DNA from: Johnsonella sp.
Lineage (GTDB): Bacteria; Bacillota; Clostridia; Lachnospirales; Lachnospiraceae
Assembly: GCA_030529445.1 (NCBI GenBank)
Contig: JAUMWW010000001.1
Location: 1 to 64,000, forward strand
Length of the DNA: 64,000 bases
Reading direction: 5' to 3'
Shown here: piece after piece, positions 8,668-18,108 of the stretch
How positions within the stretch are numbered: position 1 is the first letter of the stretch
How the letters are laid out: each line of letters begins with the position of its first letter
Translations under genes and position numbers: made by a program
Notes under the pieces: model-generated
What the model was told of the DNA's origin: nothing
What the model saw: only the letters and a program-made list of their open reading frames with translations
The model's database searches: none

Positions 8668-8710
8668 CATATAAGAGCGAAAAGGCCTGAGCAAGAGCCG
8701 CTTTTATGTG
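8668..8710 (+). other. Long hairpin in the rfbD leader
   Basis: CATATAAGAGCG (8668-8679) can pair over all 12 positions (two as G-U wobbles) with CGCTTTTATGTG (8699-8710), closing a 19-base loop. No U tract follows, so it is not a simple terminator. It matches no riboswitch class I recognise. Confidence 0.4.
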
Positions 8711-8736
8711 CACGAAAAATAACGGAGAGCAGATCG

Positions 8737-9606
8737 ATGAGAATTTTGGTAACAGGGGCAAGAGGACAGCTCGGAAGCGATTTGGTAAAGGAGCTGGAAA
8801 AAAGAGGAATAGAAGCGCTTGCATATGATGTGGAAGAAATGGATATTCGCGATCTTTCGGCTTGCAGGAATGCGATGGGAAGGGAGCATGAGAAGAAGCC
8901 CATAGAGGGAGTGATTCATTGTGCGGCGTATACTGCGGTGGATAAGGCGGAGGATGAGATCGGGAATGTAAAGCAAATCAATGCCGAGGGAACGGAAAAT
9001 ATCGCAAAAGTTTGTGCGGATCTCGGAATCAAGATGATGTATATCAGTACGGATTATGTATTCGACGGAGAGGGAGAGAGAGCCTGGAAGCCCGATGATG
9101 AAAGAAATCCGCTGAATGTATACGGGCAGAGCAAGTATGAGGGAGAGCTCGCCGTAGAGAAGCATTTGGAGAAATATTTTATCGTAAGAATTTCATGGGT
9201 TTTCGGACTGAGGGGAAATAATTTTATCAAGACCATGCTCAGACTGGGAAGAGAGAAGAAAGAGCTTAAGGTCGTCGATGATCAGATCGGCTCTCCGACG
9301 TATACGCCGGATTTATCCGTGCTCTTGGCGGATATGATATTGAGCGATAAATACGGAAGATATCATGCGACAAACGAGGGCTTATGTTCATGGTATGAGT
9401 TTGCGAAAGAAATTTTCTTACAGGCGAAGCTCAAGGAGGTAAAAGTCATTCCCGTCAGCTCGGAAGAATTTCCGGTCAAGGCGAAGAGACCGCATAACAG
9501 CAGGATGGATAAGTCCAAGCTGGAAGAAAACGGATTTCGAAGGCTTCCGGTTTGGCAGGATGCCTTAAGGAGATATCTGATCGAACTGCAATCGGAGGAG
9601 GCTTAA
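8737..9606 (+). CDS. rfbD: dTDP-4-dehydrorhamnose reductase
   Basis: 289 residues. SDR-type fold: the NAD(P) glycine motif is GARGQLGSDLV at the N-terminus, the catalytic YxxxK is YGQSKYEGE and the family motif ISTDYVFDGEG is present. It reduces dTDP-4-dehydro-L-rhamnose to dTDP-L-rhamnose, the last step of rhamnose donor synthesis. ATG 8737 is chosen because GGAGAG lies seven bases upstream and the protein then begins MRILVTGARG; an in-frame ATG at 8641 would add 32 residues with no family counterpart. rfbC is 17 kb away; rfbA and rfbB are not in the window. Confidence 0.93.
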   Translation: MRILVTGARGQLGSDLVKELEKRGIEALAYDVEEMDIRDLSACRNAMGREHEKKPIEGVIHCAAYTAVDKAEDEIGNVKQINAEGTENIAKVCADLGIKMMYISTDYVFDGEGERAWKPDDERNPLNVYGQSKYEGELAVEKHLEKYFIVRISWVFGLRGNNFIKTMLRLGREKKELKVVDDQIGSPTYTPDLSVLLADMILSDKYGRYHATNEGLCSWYEFAKEIFLQAKLKEVKVIPVSSEEFPVKAKRPHNSRMDKSKLEENGFRRLPVWQDALRRYLIELQSEEA

Positions 9607-9608
9607 AG

Positions 9609-10970
9609 ATGGGAAAGTATTTCGGCACGGACGGTTTCAGAGGAGAGGCAAATAAGGATTTGACGGTGGAGCATGCGTATAAGGTCGGGAGATTCCTCGG
9701 TCGGTATTACGGACGCTCGCCAAAGGATAAAAGCAGGTGCAGAATTGTAATCGGAAAGGATACAAGGCGTTCAAGCTATATGTTTGAATATGCGATTGCA
9801 GCGGGAATTACGGCTTCGGGAGCCGATGCATACCTGCTCCATGTGACGACGACGCCAAGCGTCTCCTATGTGGTAAGAACGGAGGATTTCGATTGCGGCG
9901 TGATGATCAGCGCAAGCCATAATCCTTTTTATGATAACGGCATCAAGGTATTAAACGGTAAGGGAGAAAAACTCGAAGAGCAGGTGATCGATCTGATCGA
10001 GGATTATCTTGAGGGCAGGGGAGAGCAGATCGATTTTGCAGTCAGGGAAGATATCGGAAAGACGGTGGATTATGCGGCGGGACGAAACCGCTATATCGGT
10101 TATTTGATTTCGATAGCGACCAGATCTTTCAAAGGAAAAAAAGTGGCGCTGGACTGCGCAAACGGCTCAGCCTCTTCCATCGCAAAAAACGTTTTCGATG
10201 CCTTGGGCGCGGAGACCTATGTGATCAATCAAAGACCGGACGGAATCAATATCAATTTGGACTGCGGCTCCACGCATATCGGGCAGCTTCAGGAAGCGGT
10301 AGTGAAAAACGGCTGTGATGTAGGCTTTGCCTATGACGGGGATGCGGACAGATGCCTTGCGGTAGATGAGAAGGGAGATATCGTAGACGGAGATCTGATT
10401 CTTTATATTTGCGGAAAATACATGAAGGAGAACGGAACCTTATTCAACACCACGGTCGTAACGACGGTAATGTCGAATCTCGGATTATATAAGGCATTCG
10501 ACAGAGAGGGAATCTCCTATGAAAAAACAGCCGTAGGCGATAAATATGTGTACGAAAACATGCAGGCAAACGGAAACTGTCTGGGAGGAGAGCAAAGCGG
10601 CCATATCATATTCAGCAAGCATGCGACGACGGGAGACGGGATCTTGACTTCGCTCAAGCTGATGGAGGTCATGTTGGAGAAGAAAGAAAGCCTGAAAAAG
10701 CTCGCTTCCGAGGTTACAATCTATCCCCAGAAGCTGAAAAATGTGAGGGTGAGAGATAAGGAGGCGGTGCAGAAGGATGGAGATATTCTCAAAAAAGTAA
10801 AGGAAATCGAAAATGAGCTCGGAGAAAACGGACGAATCCTCCTCAGGGCAAGCGGAACCGAGCCGCTGATCAGGATTATGCTTGAGGCGGAGAATGATGA
10901 ACTCTGTGAGAAATATATAGAGATTCTTCATCATCTGATGAAGGAAAAGGGATTCGTCGATTCGGTATAG
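9609..10970 (+). CDS. glmM: Phosphoglucosamine mutase
   Basis: 453 residues, normal for GlmM. Opening GKYFGTDGFRGEAN, the phosphoserine loop ISASHNPFYDNGIKV with catalytic Ser, the metal loop DGDADRC and the C-terminal phosphate-binding RASGTEPLIRIM are all present. It converts glucosamine-6-P to glucosamine-1-P, feeding UDP-GlcNAc for peptidoglycan and surface glycans. GGAGGAGG lies eight bases upstream and overlaps the end of rfbD, so the two are probably co-transcribed. Confidence 0.92.
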   Translation: MGKYFGTDGFRGEANKDLTVEHAYKVGRFLGRYYGRSPKDKSRCRIVIGKDTRRSSYMFEYAIAAGITASGADAYLLHVTTTPSVSYVVRTEDFDCGVMISASHNPFYDNGIKVLNGKGEKLEEQVIDLIEDYLEGRGEQIDFAVREDIGKTVDYAAGRNRYIGYLISIATRSFKGKKVALDCANGSASSIAKNVFDALGAETYVINQRPDGININLDCGSTHIGQLQEAVVKNGCDVGFAYDGDADRCLAVDEKGDIVDGDLILYICGKYMKENGTLFNTTVVTTVMSNLGLYKAFDREGISYEKTAVGDKYVYENMQANGNCLGGEQSGHIIFSKHATTGDGILTSLKLMEVMLEKKESLKKLASEVTIYPQKLKNVRVRDKEAVQKDGDILKKVKEIENELGENGRILLRASGTEPLIRIMLEAENDELCEKYIEILHHLMKEKGFVDSV

Positions 10971-11017
10971 GAGCCGAGATTTCAGCTTCGGAGCGCATAT
11001 CGAGCGGAGGAGAGGAA

Positions 11018-12685
11018 ATGTATAATTTAAAAAGATATAGAAAGCAGCCTTTTGAGAATTATGCGGAGAGGACCTGGCCGCAAAAAGAGATTCTCTCGGC
11101 ACCGATATGGTGTTCCGTGGATTTAAGAGACGGTAATCAGGCATTGGTAGAGCCGATGATTGTCGAAGAAAAGATAGAGATGTTCAATCTCCTGCTTAAG
11201 CTCGGCTTTAAGGAAATAGAGATCGGCTTTCCGGCATCGTCTCAGATCGAGTTTGATTTCCTCCGCCAGCTCGTAGAAAGAAGACTGATTCCGGATGATG
11301 TGCGGGTGCAGGTGCTTTGTCAGTGCAGGGAGCATTTGATTAAGCGTACCTTTGAAGCCATCGCGGGCATTCGGCAGGTTATTTTTCATATTTATAACTC
11401 CACCTCCGCCCTCCAAAGAGAGGTTGTATTCCGCAAGACAAGAGAAGAGGTAAAGCAGATTGCGGTGGCGGGCGTAAAGATGATTAAGAAGTATCAGAAG
11501 GAGCATGAGGGAGAGATCATACTGGAATATTCTCCCGAGAGCTTTACCGGAACGGAGCCGGATTTTGCTCTGGAGGTCTGTGAGGCGGTCAAGCGTGCAT
11601 GGGGAGCGCAAAAGGACCGGAAGATGATTATCAATCTCCCCGCTACGGTGGAGCTGAGCACGCCGAATGTCTATGCGGACAGGATAGAATGGATGCATAG
11701 GAATCTCTCGGATCGGGAATCGATTATCCTGAGTGTACACCCCCATAATGACAGGGGAACCGGAGTTGCCGCCGCAGAACTTGCGCTTTTGGCAGGAGCG
11801 GACCGGGTGGAGGGAACTTTGCTCGGAAACGGAGAGAGGACGGGGAATGTCGATCTGCTGACGATCGCCTATAATATGTATACACATGGCATCGATCCCG
11901 GGCTGAATCTCAGTAATATCCGGGAAATCAGCGATGTGTATGAGCGATGCACGAAGATGCTGGTGGATCCGAGGCATCCCTATGCGGGAAAACTCGTCTT
12001 TACCGCTTTCTCCGGATCCCATCAGGATGCGATCAATAAGGGAATCCAGCATATGAAGGAAACCAATAATCCTTATTGGGAGGTTCCCTATCTGCCGCTG
12101 GATCCGAGCGATATCGGGAGGGAATACGAGCCCGTGGTCAGGATCAATTCTCAATCGGGCAAAGGCGGTGTTGCCTTTATTCTGGACAGTTTTTACGGGT
12201 ATAAGCTGCCAAGAGGCATGCATAAGGAATTTGCCGATATTATCCAGGATATCTCCGAGAATCAGGGAGAGGTTTCTCCGGAGCAGATTCATCAGGAGTT
12301 TTTCTCACATTATATCGAGAGGAAGGAGCCGATTCATTTTAAGAAATGCCTGATTACCGATACCGAGACGGAGGAGGGAGAGTTTGCCACCCTCGTTAAG
12401 GTCGTTTATCTTGATCACGGAAAGGAAAGAGAATTTGAGGGGGTCGGCAACGGACCGATCGATGCGGTCAAGAGCGGGATCGAAAATGCATTGGGAATAC
12501 GGATCCGGGTTCTGGACTATACGGAACATGCAATGAAGGCAGGTTCCGACGCCAATGCGGCATCCTATATCCATCTTCTGGATTTGGACAGCGGAAGGAC
12601 GACTTACGGCGTGGGCATTTCCAGCAATATCACAAGAGCGTCTCTGAGAGGGCTTTTTTCCGCAATCAACAGGCTCTTTTATTAA
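11018..12685 (+). CDS. leuA: 2-isopropylmalate synthase, long form
   Basis: 555 residues. HMGL-like TIM barrel: SVDLRDGNQAL at the start of the barrel, metal-binding HPHNDRGTG (His241 and His243) and GNGERTGNVDL. The last 130 residues form a regulatory LeuA-dimer domain ending in the NITRASLRGLFSAIN type of terminus. It condenses acetyl-CoA with 2-oxoisovalerate, the first committed step of leucine synthesis. The length and the NNPYWEVPYLPLDP region place it in the long LeuA2-type group. No leuB, leuC or leuD neighbour and no T-box leader in the 47-base gap upstream, so it seems to be carried by the surrounding run. Confidence 0.92.
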   Translation: MYNLKRYRKQPFENYAERTWPQKEILSAPIWCSVDLRDGNQALVEPMIVEEKIEMFNLLLKLGFKEIEIGFPASSQIEFDFLRQLVERRLIPDDVRVQVLCQCREHLIKRTFEAIAGIRQVIFHIYNSTSALQREVVFRKTREEVKQIAVAGVKMIKKYQKEHEGEIILEYSPESFTGTEPDFALEVCEAVKRAWGAQKDRKMIINLPATVELSTPNVYADRIEWMHRNLSDRESIILSVHPHNDRGTGVAAAELALLAGADRVEGTLLGNGERTGNVDLLTIAYNMYTHGIDPGLNLSNIREISDVYERCTKMLVDPRHPYAGKLVFTAFSGSHQDAINKGIQHMKETNNPYWEVPYLPLDPSDIGREYEPVVRINSQSGKGGVAFILDSFYGYKLPRGMHKEFADIIQDISENQGEVSPEQIHQEFFSHYIERKEPIHFKKCLITDTETEEGEFATLVKVVYLDHGKEREFEGVGNGPIDAVKSGIENALGIRIRVLDYTEHAMKAGSDANAASYIHLLDLDSGRTTYGVGISSNITRASLRGLFSAINRLFY

Positions 12686-12730
12686 GAGCGGCTGCGGTAT
12701 CGGCTGAGGAGAGAGAATTCGGGAGCAATC

Positions 12731-13714
12731 ATGAATATAGTATATGTTTCAAACGAAGCTTATGCCGGTTATCTCGGCGTAAGCTTATATTCGCTCTATG
12801 AGAGCAATAAAGAGGAAGAGAATTTAGAGGTATACATCATCTCGACGGGAATCGGGAAAAACTCCCGGGAGAGGCTTTTTTCAACGGCAAAAATTTTCAA
12901 AAGAAAACTGCATATCATTGATTTTTCCGATATCAGAGAGCGCTTTAAAAAGAGCGGGGATGGAGGAAAGTTTGATATCAGCGCAATGGGAAGGCTTTTT
13001 GCAGGAGAGCTCCTGCCACAGAAGATCAAAAGGCTGATCTATCTGGACTGTGATACGATCGTGCTCAGACCGCTGAAAAGATTATGGAAGAAAGATCTTC
13101 GGGGAAATTTGCTGGCAGCGGTTTTGGAGCCTACCGTTTCGGAAGAAATGAGGGAAGATATCGGACTGGGGAGGAATTGGAAATATTTCAATTCCGGTGT
13201 GCTTCTGATCGATATGGAGCGCTGGAGAAGAGAGGGCATCAAGGACAGGATTCTTGCTTATTATGAAAATATTCGGGCAAGGAGCATTTTTGCCGATCAG
13301 GATGCGATCAACGGAGCATTGGCGGGGAGAATAGCCGTTCTCTCTCCCGAATATAATTTTTTTTCGAATTATAAGTATTGGAAGTATGAGGAATTGCTCA
13401 GGATATCGCCGTATTACCGGATCATTTCCAAGCAGAGGTATGAATCCGCAAGATCTCATCCGGTGATTATTCATTTTGCGGGCGAGGAAAGACCTTGGAA
13501 TAAGGGCTGCATGAATTACTATAAAAGAGCTTATGATAAGTATAAAGAACGTTCTTTATGGAAGGGAGAGCCCGATGTGGGAGGAAAGCGGCTTTTTATG
13601 CTTGCCTACCATGTGATGAACCGGATGACCCTGCTCTTTCCCGACCTGAGAAAGTGGATTTCAAAAAAATACCTGGAAGAGCAGAAGAAAAAGAGAAAAG
13701 AGGCGGGACGATGA
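12731..13714 (+). CDS. Glycosyltransferase family 8
   Basis: 327 residues. GT8 landmarks: NIVYVSNEAYAGYLGVSLYSL at the N-terminus, the DxD metal site in IYLDCDTIVLRPL, YFNSGVLLIDM, and a C-terminal HFAGEERPWNKG segment that supplies the usual late His and Lys. A retaining transferase using UDP-glucose or UDP-galactose is typical of the family. First gene of the long glycan run; it overlaps the next gene by four bases (ATGA). Confidence 0.88.
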   Translation: MNIVYVSNEAYAGYLGVSLYSLYESNKEEENLEVYIISTGIGKNSRERLFSTAKIFKRKLHIIDFSDIRERFKKSGDGGKFDISAMGRLFAGELLPQKIKRLIYLDCDTIVLRPLKRLWKKDLRGNLLAAVLEPTVSEEMREDIGLGRNWKYFNSGVLLIDMERWRREGIKDRILAYYENIRARSIFADQDAINGALAGRIAVLSPEYNFFSNYKYWKYEELLRISPYYRIISKQRYESARSHPVIIHFAGEERPWNKGCMNYYKRAYDKYKERSLWKGEPDVGGKRLFMLAYHVMNRMTLLFPDLRKWISKKYLEEQKKKRKEAGR

Positions 13715-14622
13715 GATATGCGGATACGGTATGCATAGTATTAAATTATAACGATGCGGATACGACGGCGGCTCTGGTAAGCCGGCTGCATCCCTATCAG
13801 AGTATTGATAAGATTATTATTGTAGATAATGCTTCCACGGATGATTCGGCAGAGAAGCTCTCAAAGCTGGTCGGAGAAAAAACGGTGCTGATCAGAGGGG
13901 GAAGGAACGGTGGCTACGGGTACGGCAATAACCTCGGCATTCACTATGCCTCCAAGGCATTTCGCGCAAAATATGCACTGATTGCCAATCCGGATACGGA
14001 GTTTTCGGAGGAGGCGGTACTTGCGATGCGTGCGGCATTTTCGCGGAGCAAAACGATTGCGGCGGCGGCTCCCCTGATGAGGAATGAAAACGATGCGCAA
14101 TCGATCCCCAGCAGCCGCAGAAACAGGATAGGCGGTCCCGCCGCATGGCCGCTGCGCCCTTGGCTCTATGATCTGCTGGAAAGCGAGCCCGTCATGAGGA
14201 GAATGTTTTCTTCCCTGCTGCATTATGGTGAGGCGTTTTATCAAAAATCGGATCTTCTTTCCGTGGGTGCTCTTGCGGGCGCGCTTGTCATGCTCGATGT
14301 CGAAAAAGTGATTTCCTGCGGAGCTTATGATGAAAGAGTATTCTTATACGGTGAGGAAAACATTCTCGGGCGAAGACTGAGGGCGAAGCATTATCGCAGC
14401 GTTTTGCTGAGGGATCATTCCTATCGGCATATTCATTCCAAGAGCATCACGAGGAGCTTTATCTCGGCGCTGAAAAGACAGAGGCTGAGAGAAAGATCCG
14501 CTTTGATTTATTACAGAAAGTATTTAAAAATCAACGCATTGCAATACCTCATCAGCAAGCTCGTGTTTAAGATTGTCGAGCTGGAAATACTTGTCTGGGG
14601 ATTGTTTTCGGGATACAGGTAG
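13711..14622 (+). CDS. Glycosyltransferase family 2, rhamnosyltransferase-like
   Basis: 303 residues. GT-A fold: CIVLNYNDADTTAAL, VDNASTDDS, a glycine-rich GGRNGGYGYGNNLG and the metal motif ANPDTEF. The order VDNASTDDS-GG-NPD is typical of the rhamnosyltransferase/WbbL-like group. ATG 13711 overlaps the stop of the GT8 gene by four bases. Cytoplasmic, presumably acting on a lipid-linked glycan; donor sugar not determinable. Confidence 0.87.
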   Translation: MRYADTVCIVLNYNDADTTAALVSRLHPYQSIDKIIIVDNASTDDSAEKLSKLVGEKTVLIRGGRNGGYGYGNNLGIHYASKAFRAKYALIANPDTEFSEEAVLAMRAAFSRSKTIAAAAPLMRNENDAQSIPSSRRNRIGGPAAWPLRPWLYDLLESEPVMRRMFSSLLHYGEAFYQKSDLLSVGALAGALVMLDVEKVISCGAYDERVFLYGEENILGRRLRAKHYRSVLLRDHSYRHIHSKSITRSFISALKRQRLRERSALIYYRKYLKINALQYLISKLVFKIVELEILVWGLFSGYR

Positions 14623-14626
14623 AAGG

Positions 14627-15553
14627 ATGAAGATAGAGATTCTTTTGGCGGCATATAACGGAGAGCGTTTTATTGCCGAGCAGATCCTCTCCATACTGGA
14701 TCAGGAGGGAGAGGACTTTGGAATTTTAGTCGCGGATGACGGCTCCGAGGATAATACAAGGGAGCGGATAGAGGGCTTGATCGGGCAGTACCCGGGACGG
14801 ATCAGGCTCCTGGAGAGAAAAAAGAAGGCATCGGGAGCCACGGAAAATTTTTTTGATCTTTTAGAGCATGCAGAGGCGGAGTATCTGATGTTTGCCGATC
14901 AGGATGATGTATGGAAGAAGGATAAGCTCAAAAAAACATGGAAGAGAATGCGGCAGATGGAAAGAAAATACGGAAAGTCCGAGCCGATTCTGATCCACTC
15001 GGATCTTATGCTTGCAGACGGCGACTTAAAGATCACCCGGGAGAGCATGCATAGCTTTATGCGGATGAAAGCACATTGCAAGGACTTGCGCCACCTCCTC
15101 GTGGAGAATAATATTACGGGGAATACGGTCATGATCAATAAAGCCATGCAAAGAGCATTTATCCGTCCGAGGCATTTTGTGATGCATGATTGGTGGCTCG
15201 GACTGATGGCGGCTTCTTTCGGAAAGATATCCTATATTGACGAAGCGCTGGTGATTTACAGACAGCATGGCAAGAATCTGCTCGGAGCAAAAAACGCATA
15301 TTCTTGGGAAGAAATCAAGAAACGCCTTTCCGGCAAGAAAGAGGTAAGAGAAAATTACCGGAAGATTTTTGCCCAGGCAAGAGAGCTGATCAGTCTGCAT
15401 CGGGAGAGGATGAAAGAGGAAGAGATCGGAAAAATTGAAGCTTTTTTGCAGCTGGAGGGGCTTTCCAGAAGAGGAAAAATAAAAAGCATTCTGAAGCATA
15501 AATTTTTCAAGAGCAGCGTATTGATGACGATAGGGGAGATGCTGAATATTTGA
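14627..15553 (+). CDS. Glycosyltransferase family 2
   Basis: 308 residues. GT-A motifs IEILLAAYNGERFIAEQI, VADDGSEDNT and MFADQDDVWKKDKL (the DxDD metal site). This subgroup is common in O-antigen and rhamnan loci. The short DNA gap (four bases) and AGAAGG overlapping the preceding stop argue for coupled translation. Residues 290-308 are basic and could lie on the membrane. Donor and acceptor unknown. Confidence 0.87.
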   Translation: MKIEILLAAYNGERFIAEQILSILDQEGEDFGILVADDGSEDNTRERIEGLIGQYPGRIRLLERKKKASGATENFFDLLEHAEAEYLMFADQDDVWKKDKLKKTWKRMRQMERKYGKSEPILIHSDLMLADGDLKITRESMHSFMRMKAHCKDLRHLLVENNITGNTVMINKAMQRAFIRPRHFVMHDWWLGLMAASFGKISYIDEALVIYRQHGKNLLGAKNAYSWEEIKKRLSGKKEVRENYRKIFAQARELISLHRERMKEEEIGKIEAFLQLEGLSRRGKIKSILKHKFFKSSVLMTIGEMLNI

Positions 15554-15554
15554 G

Positions 15555-17012
15555 ATGGAACACGGATTAAACAGAAAAAAAATAGCCGGAGGATTTTTTT
15601 GGAAAATCATGGAAAACGGAGGGGCGCAGGGCGTGCAGTTTATCGTTTCCGTACTGCTTGCAAGAATGCTTTCGCCCAAGGAATACGATGTTCTGGCTAT
15701 TATGATGATATTTACCGGGCTTGCCAATATTTTCGTACAGAACGGATTCGCGCTTGCCCTGGTTCAGAAAAAGGAGTCGGATGAAACGGATTTTTCATCG
15801 GTATTCTTTTTTAACCTGATGCTCTCGGCATTGGTCTATATGGTTATTTTTTTTGCGGCTCTGCCCATCGCCGCATTTTATGATAATCCGGATATTGTAA
15901 ATATGCTTCGGGTTATGGCGGTGATCGTATTCTTTGGCGGAGTGATTTCCGTTCAAAACGCATATATCTCCAAAAACATGGAGTTTCGCAGCTTGTTTTT
16001 TGCCTCCTTCCTTTCTTCCGTCTTATCCGGCATCGTAAGCGTTTATATGGCGATGCGGGGGTATGGGGTATGGGCGCTGGTATGGCAGCAGATCATATAT
16101 TATATATTTCTCTGTTTGATTTTATTTCTGACGATAAGCTGGAAACCGATGTGTTTGTTCAGTCTTTCAAGGCTCAGGGAAATGTTTGGTTTCGGCTGGA
16201 AGATTTTACTTTCCGCGGTTTTGGACAATCTGTTTACGAATCTGCACGGTTTGGTGATGGGGAAGATCTATGACAGGGGAACACTCGGCAATTTTACGAG
16301 AGGAGAGCAATTTCCTAAAATCATCATCACGAATATCGGTGCGGCGATTCAATCCGTGCTTTTTCCCCTTATGGCACAGAGCCAGGATAATCGCGCAAAG
16401 CTCAGATCCATACTCAGGGAGTCGATCATGATCAGCTCCTATCTTCTCTTTCCGATGATGGCGGGGATGATCGCAATAGCCGACAAGCTGATCCTTCTTT
16501 TGCTGGGAAGCAAATGGGCGGGGGCAATTCCCTTTCTGCGCCTGATGTGTCTGGGCTACCTCTTTTGGCCCCTGCATGTTACCAATCTTCAGGCATTGAA
16601 CGCTCTCGGAAGAAGCGATATTTTCCTGAAGCTGGAGATCATAAAAAAAATACTCGGGACTATCGTGCTGATTGTCGGTATTCGGTATAATGCCCTGATT
16701 TTCGTGGGTCTGAAGGTGCTTGCGGATTATATCTGCGTATTGATCAATACATGGCCGCACAGAAAGCTCTTGGAATACAGCGTATACAGGCAGCTCGGGG
16801 ATATTTTCCCCAGCCTTTTGCTTGCGTTTTTGATGGGAGCTTGCGTATACGGGGCAGGAAGGCTTGCGGGAGAAGGATGGATCAGCCTTCTGCTCCAGAT
16901 TATCATAGGGATTGTCTTATATCCCGCTCTTTCATGGCTGTTCAGGAATGAAAGCTTTTCCATGTTAAGATTAAAGATTCATACGCTCAGAAAAAATACG
17001 CAAGAGGAATAA
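15555..17012 (+). CDS. Polysaccharide flippase of the MOP superfamily, WzxC-like
   Basis: 485 residues, strongly hydrophobic with about 12-14 predicted membrane segments. The opening GGFFWKIMENGGAQGVQFIVSVLLARMLSPKEYDVLAI and the later FTRGEQFPKIIITNIGAAIQSVLFPLMA are characteristic of the WzxC/TuaB group of lipid-linked oligosaccharide flippases. It would move an undecaprenyl-linked glycan across the membrane. It begins one base after the preceding stop codon. A second flippase lies at 19095. Confidence 0.88.
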   Translation: MEHGLNRKKIAGGFFWKIMENGGAQGVQFIVSVLLARMLSPKEYDVLAIMMIFTGLANIFVQNGFALALVQKKESDETDFSSVFFFNLMLSALVYMVIFFAALPIAAFYDNPDIVNMLRVMAVIVFFGGVISVQNAYISKNMEFRSLFFASFLSSVLSGIVSVYMAMRGYGVWALVWQQIIYYIFLCLILFLTISWKPMCLFSLSRLREMFGFGWKILLSAVLDNLFTNLHGLVMGKIYDRGTLGNFTRGEQFPKIIITNIGAAIQSVLFPLMAQSQDNRAKLRSILRESIMISSYLLFPMMAGMIAIADKLILLLLGSKWAGAIPFLRLMCLGYLFWPLHVTNLQALNALGRSDIFLKLEIIKKILGTIVLIVGIRYNALIFVGLKVLADYICVLINTWPHRKLLEYSVYRQLGDIFPSLLLAFLMGACVYGAGRLAGEGWISLLLQIIIGIVLYPALSWLFRNESFSMLRLKIHTLRKNTQEE

Positions 17013-17030
17013 TATGAAGGAGGCATGGCA

Positions 17031-18005
17031 TTGGAAGAAAAAATCAAGCTCAGCATTGCTTGTCTGACCTATAATCATGAGGAATATATCGCAAAGACTT
17101 TGGAGAGTTTTTTGCGCCAGAAAGTGAATTTCCGGTATGAGATCCTGATTCATGACGACGCCTCGAAGGACAGAACAGCTGAGATTATCAGAGAATATGA
17201 GAAGAAATACCCGGATATCATCAAAGCGATTTATCAGAAGGTCAATCAGTATTCTCTCGGGATCAGGCATGCAACCGGCGCATTTAATCTGCCGAGGGCA
17301 AGAGGGGAATATATCGCCATGTGCGAGGGGGATGATTATTGGACGGATGATCAAAAGCTCCAAAAGCAGGTCGATTATCTGGATCTTCATCCCGAAGTTT
17401 CCTTCTGTATTCATGCCGCAAAAGTAGAGGTGGTGGATGCTTCCTTCACCGATAAGCTGGTAAGACCGTATTCCTGCAGCAGGAAGCTCAGTCCGCAGGA
17501 GGTGATCGACAAGCCGGAGGGATATCCGATGGCATCACTGGTCTTTCGCAGCAAATACATGAAGACCATGCCGGAGTATTATACAAACTGCCCGGTGGGA
17601 GATATTCCGATGCAGCTGATTTTGGCATCCTGCGGAGAGGGATATTATATGGATGAGCTGATGTCCGTCTACAGAATCGGAGGAAAGGCTTCCTGGAGCG
17701 TGCTGATGAAAGAAGGTCAGTATGAGAAAAAGCAGGCGGAATATGCAGTCGGGATGGAAGCGACCTATCTGGCGTTTGACAAAGAGACGGATCACCGCTA
17801 TCATGAAGCTGTGATGAGCGCAATAGAAAGAATACGCTATCTGACCTATGTCAATACAAGGAAGTACGATCTTATCTTTGATAAAAAATACAGGAGATAT
17901 TACCGAGAGCTGAATTTCAGAACCGTTTTTTTTATCAAGCTGCAGTACAGATTTCCGAGATTTTATGAATGGCTGCAAAAAACGGCGAAGAAGTACAGAT
18001 CTTAG
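17031..18005 (+). CDS. Glycosyltransferase family 2
   Basis: 324 residues from TTG 17031. AAGGAGG (17017-17023) lies seven bases before this TTG but only one base before the in-frame ATG 17025, so the TTG is the better start; the ATG would add two residues. Motifs: SIACLTYNHEEYIAKTL, HDDASKDRTAEI and the metal site MCEGDDYWTD. This EGDDYW subgroup is common in capsule loci. C-terminal 60 residues rich in Tyr and Arg. Donor sugar unknown. Confidence 0.86.
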   Translation: MEEKIKLSIACLTYNHEEYIAKTLESFLRQKVNFRYEILIHDDASKDRTAEIIREYEKKYPDIIKAIYQKVNQYSLGIRHATGAFNLPRARGEYIAMCEGDDYWTDDQKLQKQVDYLDLHPEVSFCIHAAKVEVVDASFTDKLVRPYSCSRKLSPQEVIDKPEGYPMASLVFRSKYMKTMPEYYTNCPVGDIPMQLILASCGEGYYMDELMSVYRIGGKASWSVLMKEGQYEKKQAEYAVGMEATYLAFDKETDHRYHEAVMSAIERIRYLTYVNTRKYDLIFDKKYRRYYRELNFRTVFFIKLQYRFPRFYEWLQKTAKKYRS

Positions 18006-18108
18006 AGTGGGAGAAGAAGGTTTTTTAAATAATTTTTGCAGATGAGTAATCAGGGGAGATTTCTGAAAGAGAAAGCGCCTTGAGGAAAGAGCAGAGGGAA
18101 ATAATTTT

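Noticed and set aside
10971-11017. T-box or leucine leader before leuA
   Set aside because: Only 47 bases separate glmM and leuA, too short for a T-box, and no leucine-rich leader peptide is present.
11123-12292. Long minus-strand open frame of 389 codons
   Set aside because: It lies wholly opposite leuA, has no ribosome site and no recognisable protein features; a shadow of the biased codons of leuA.
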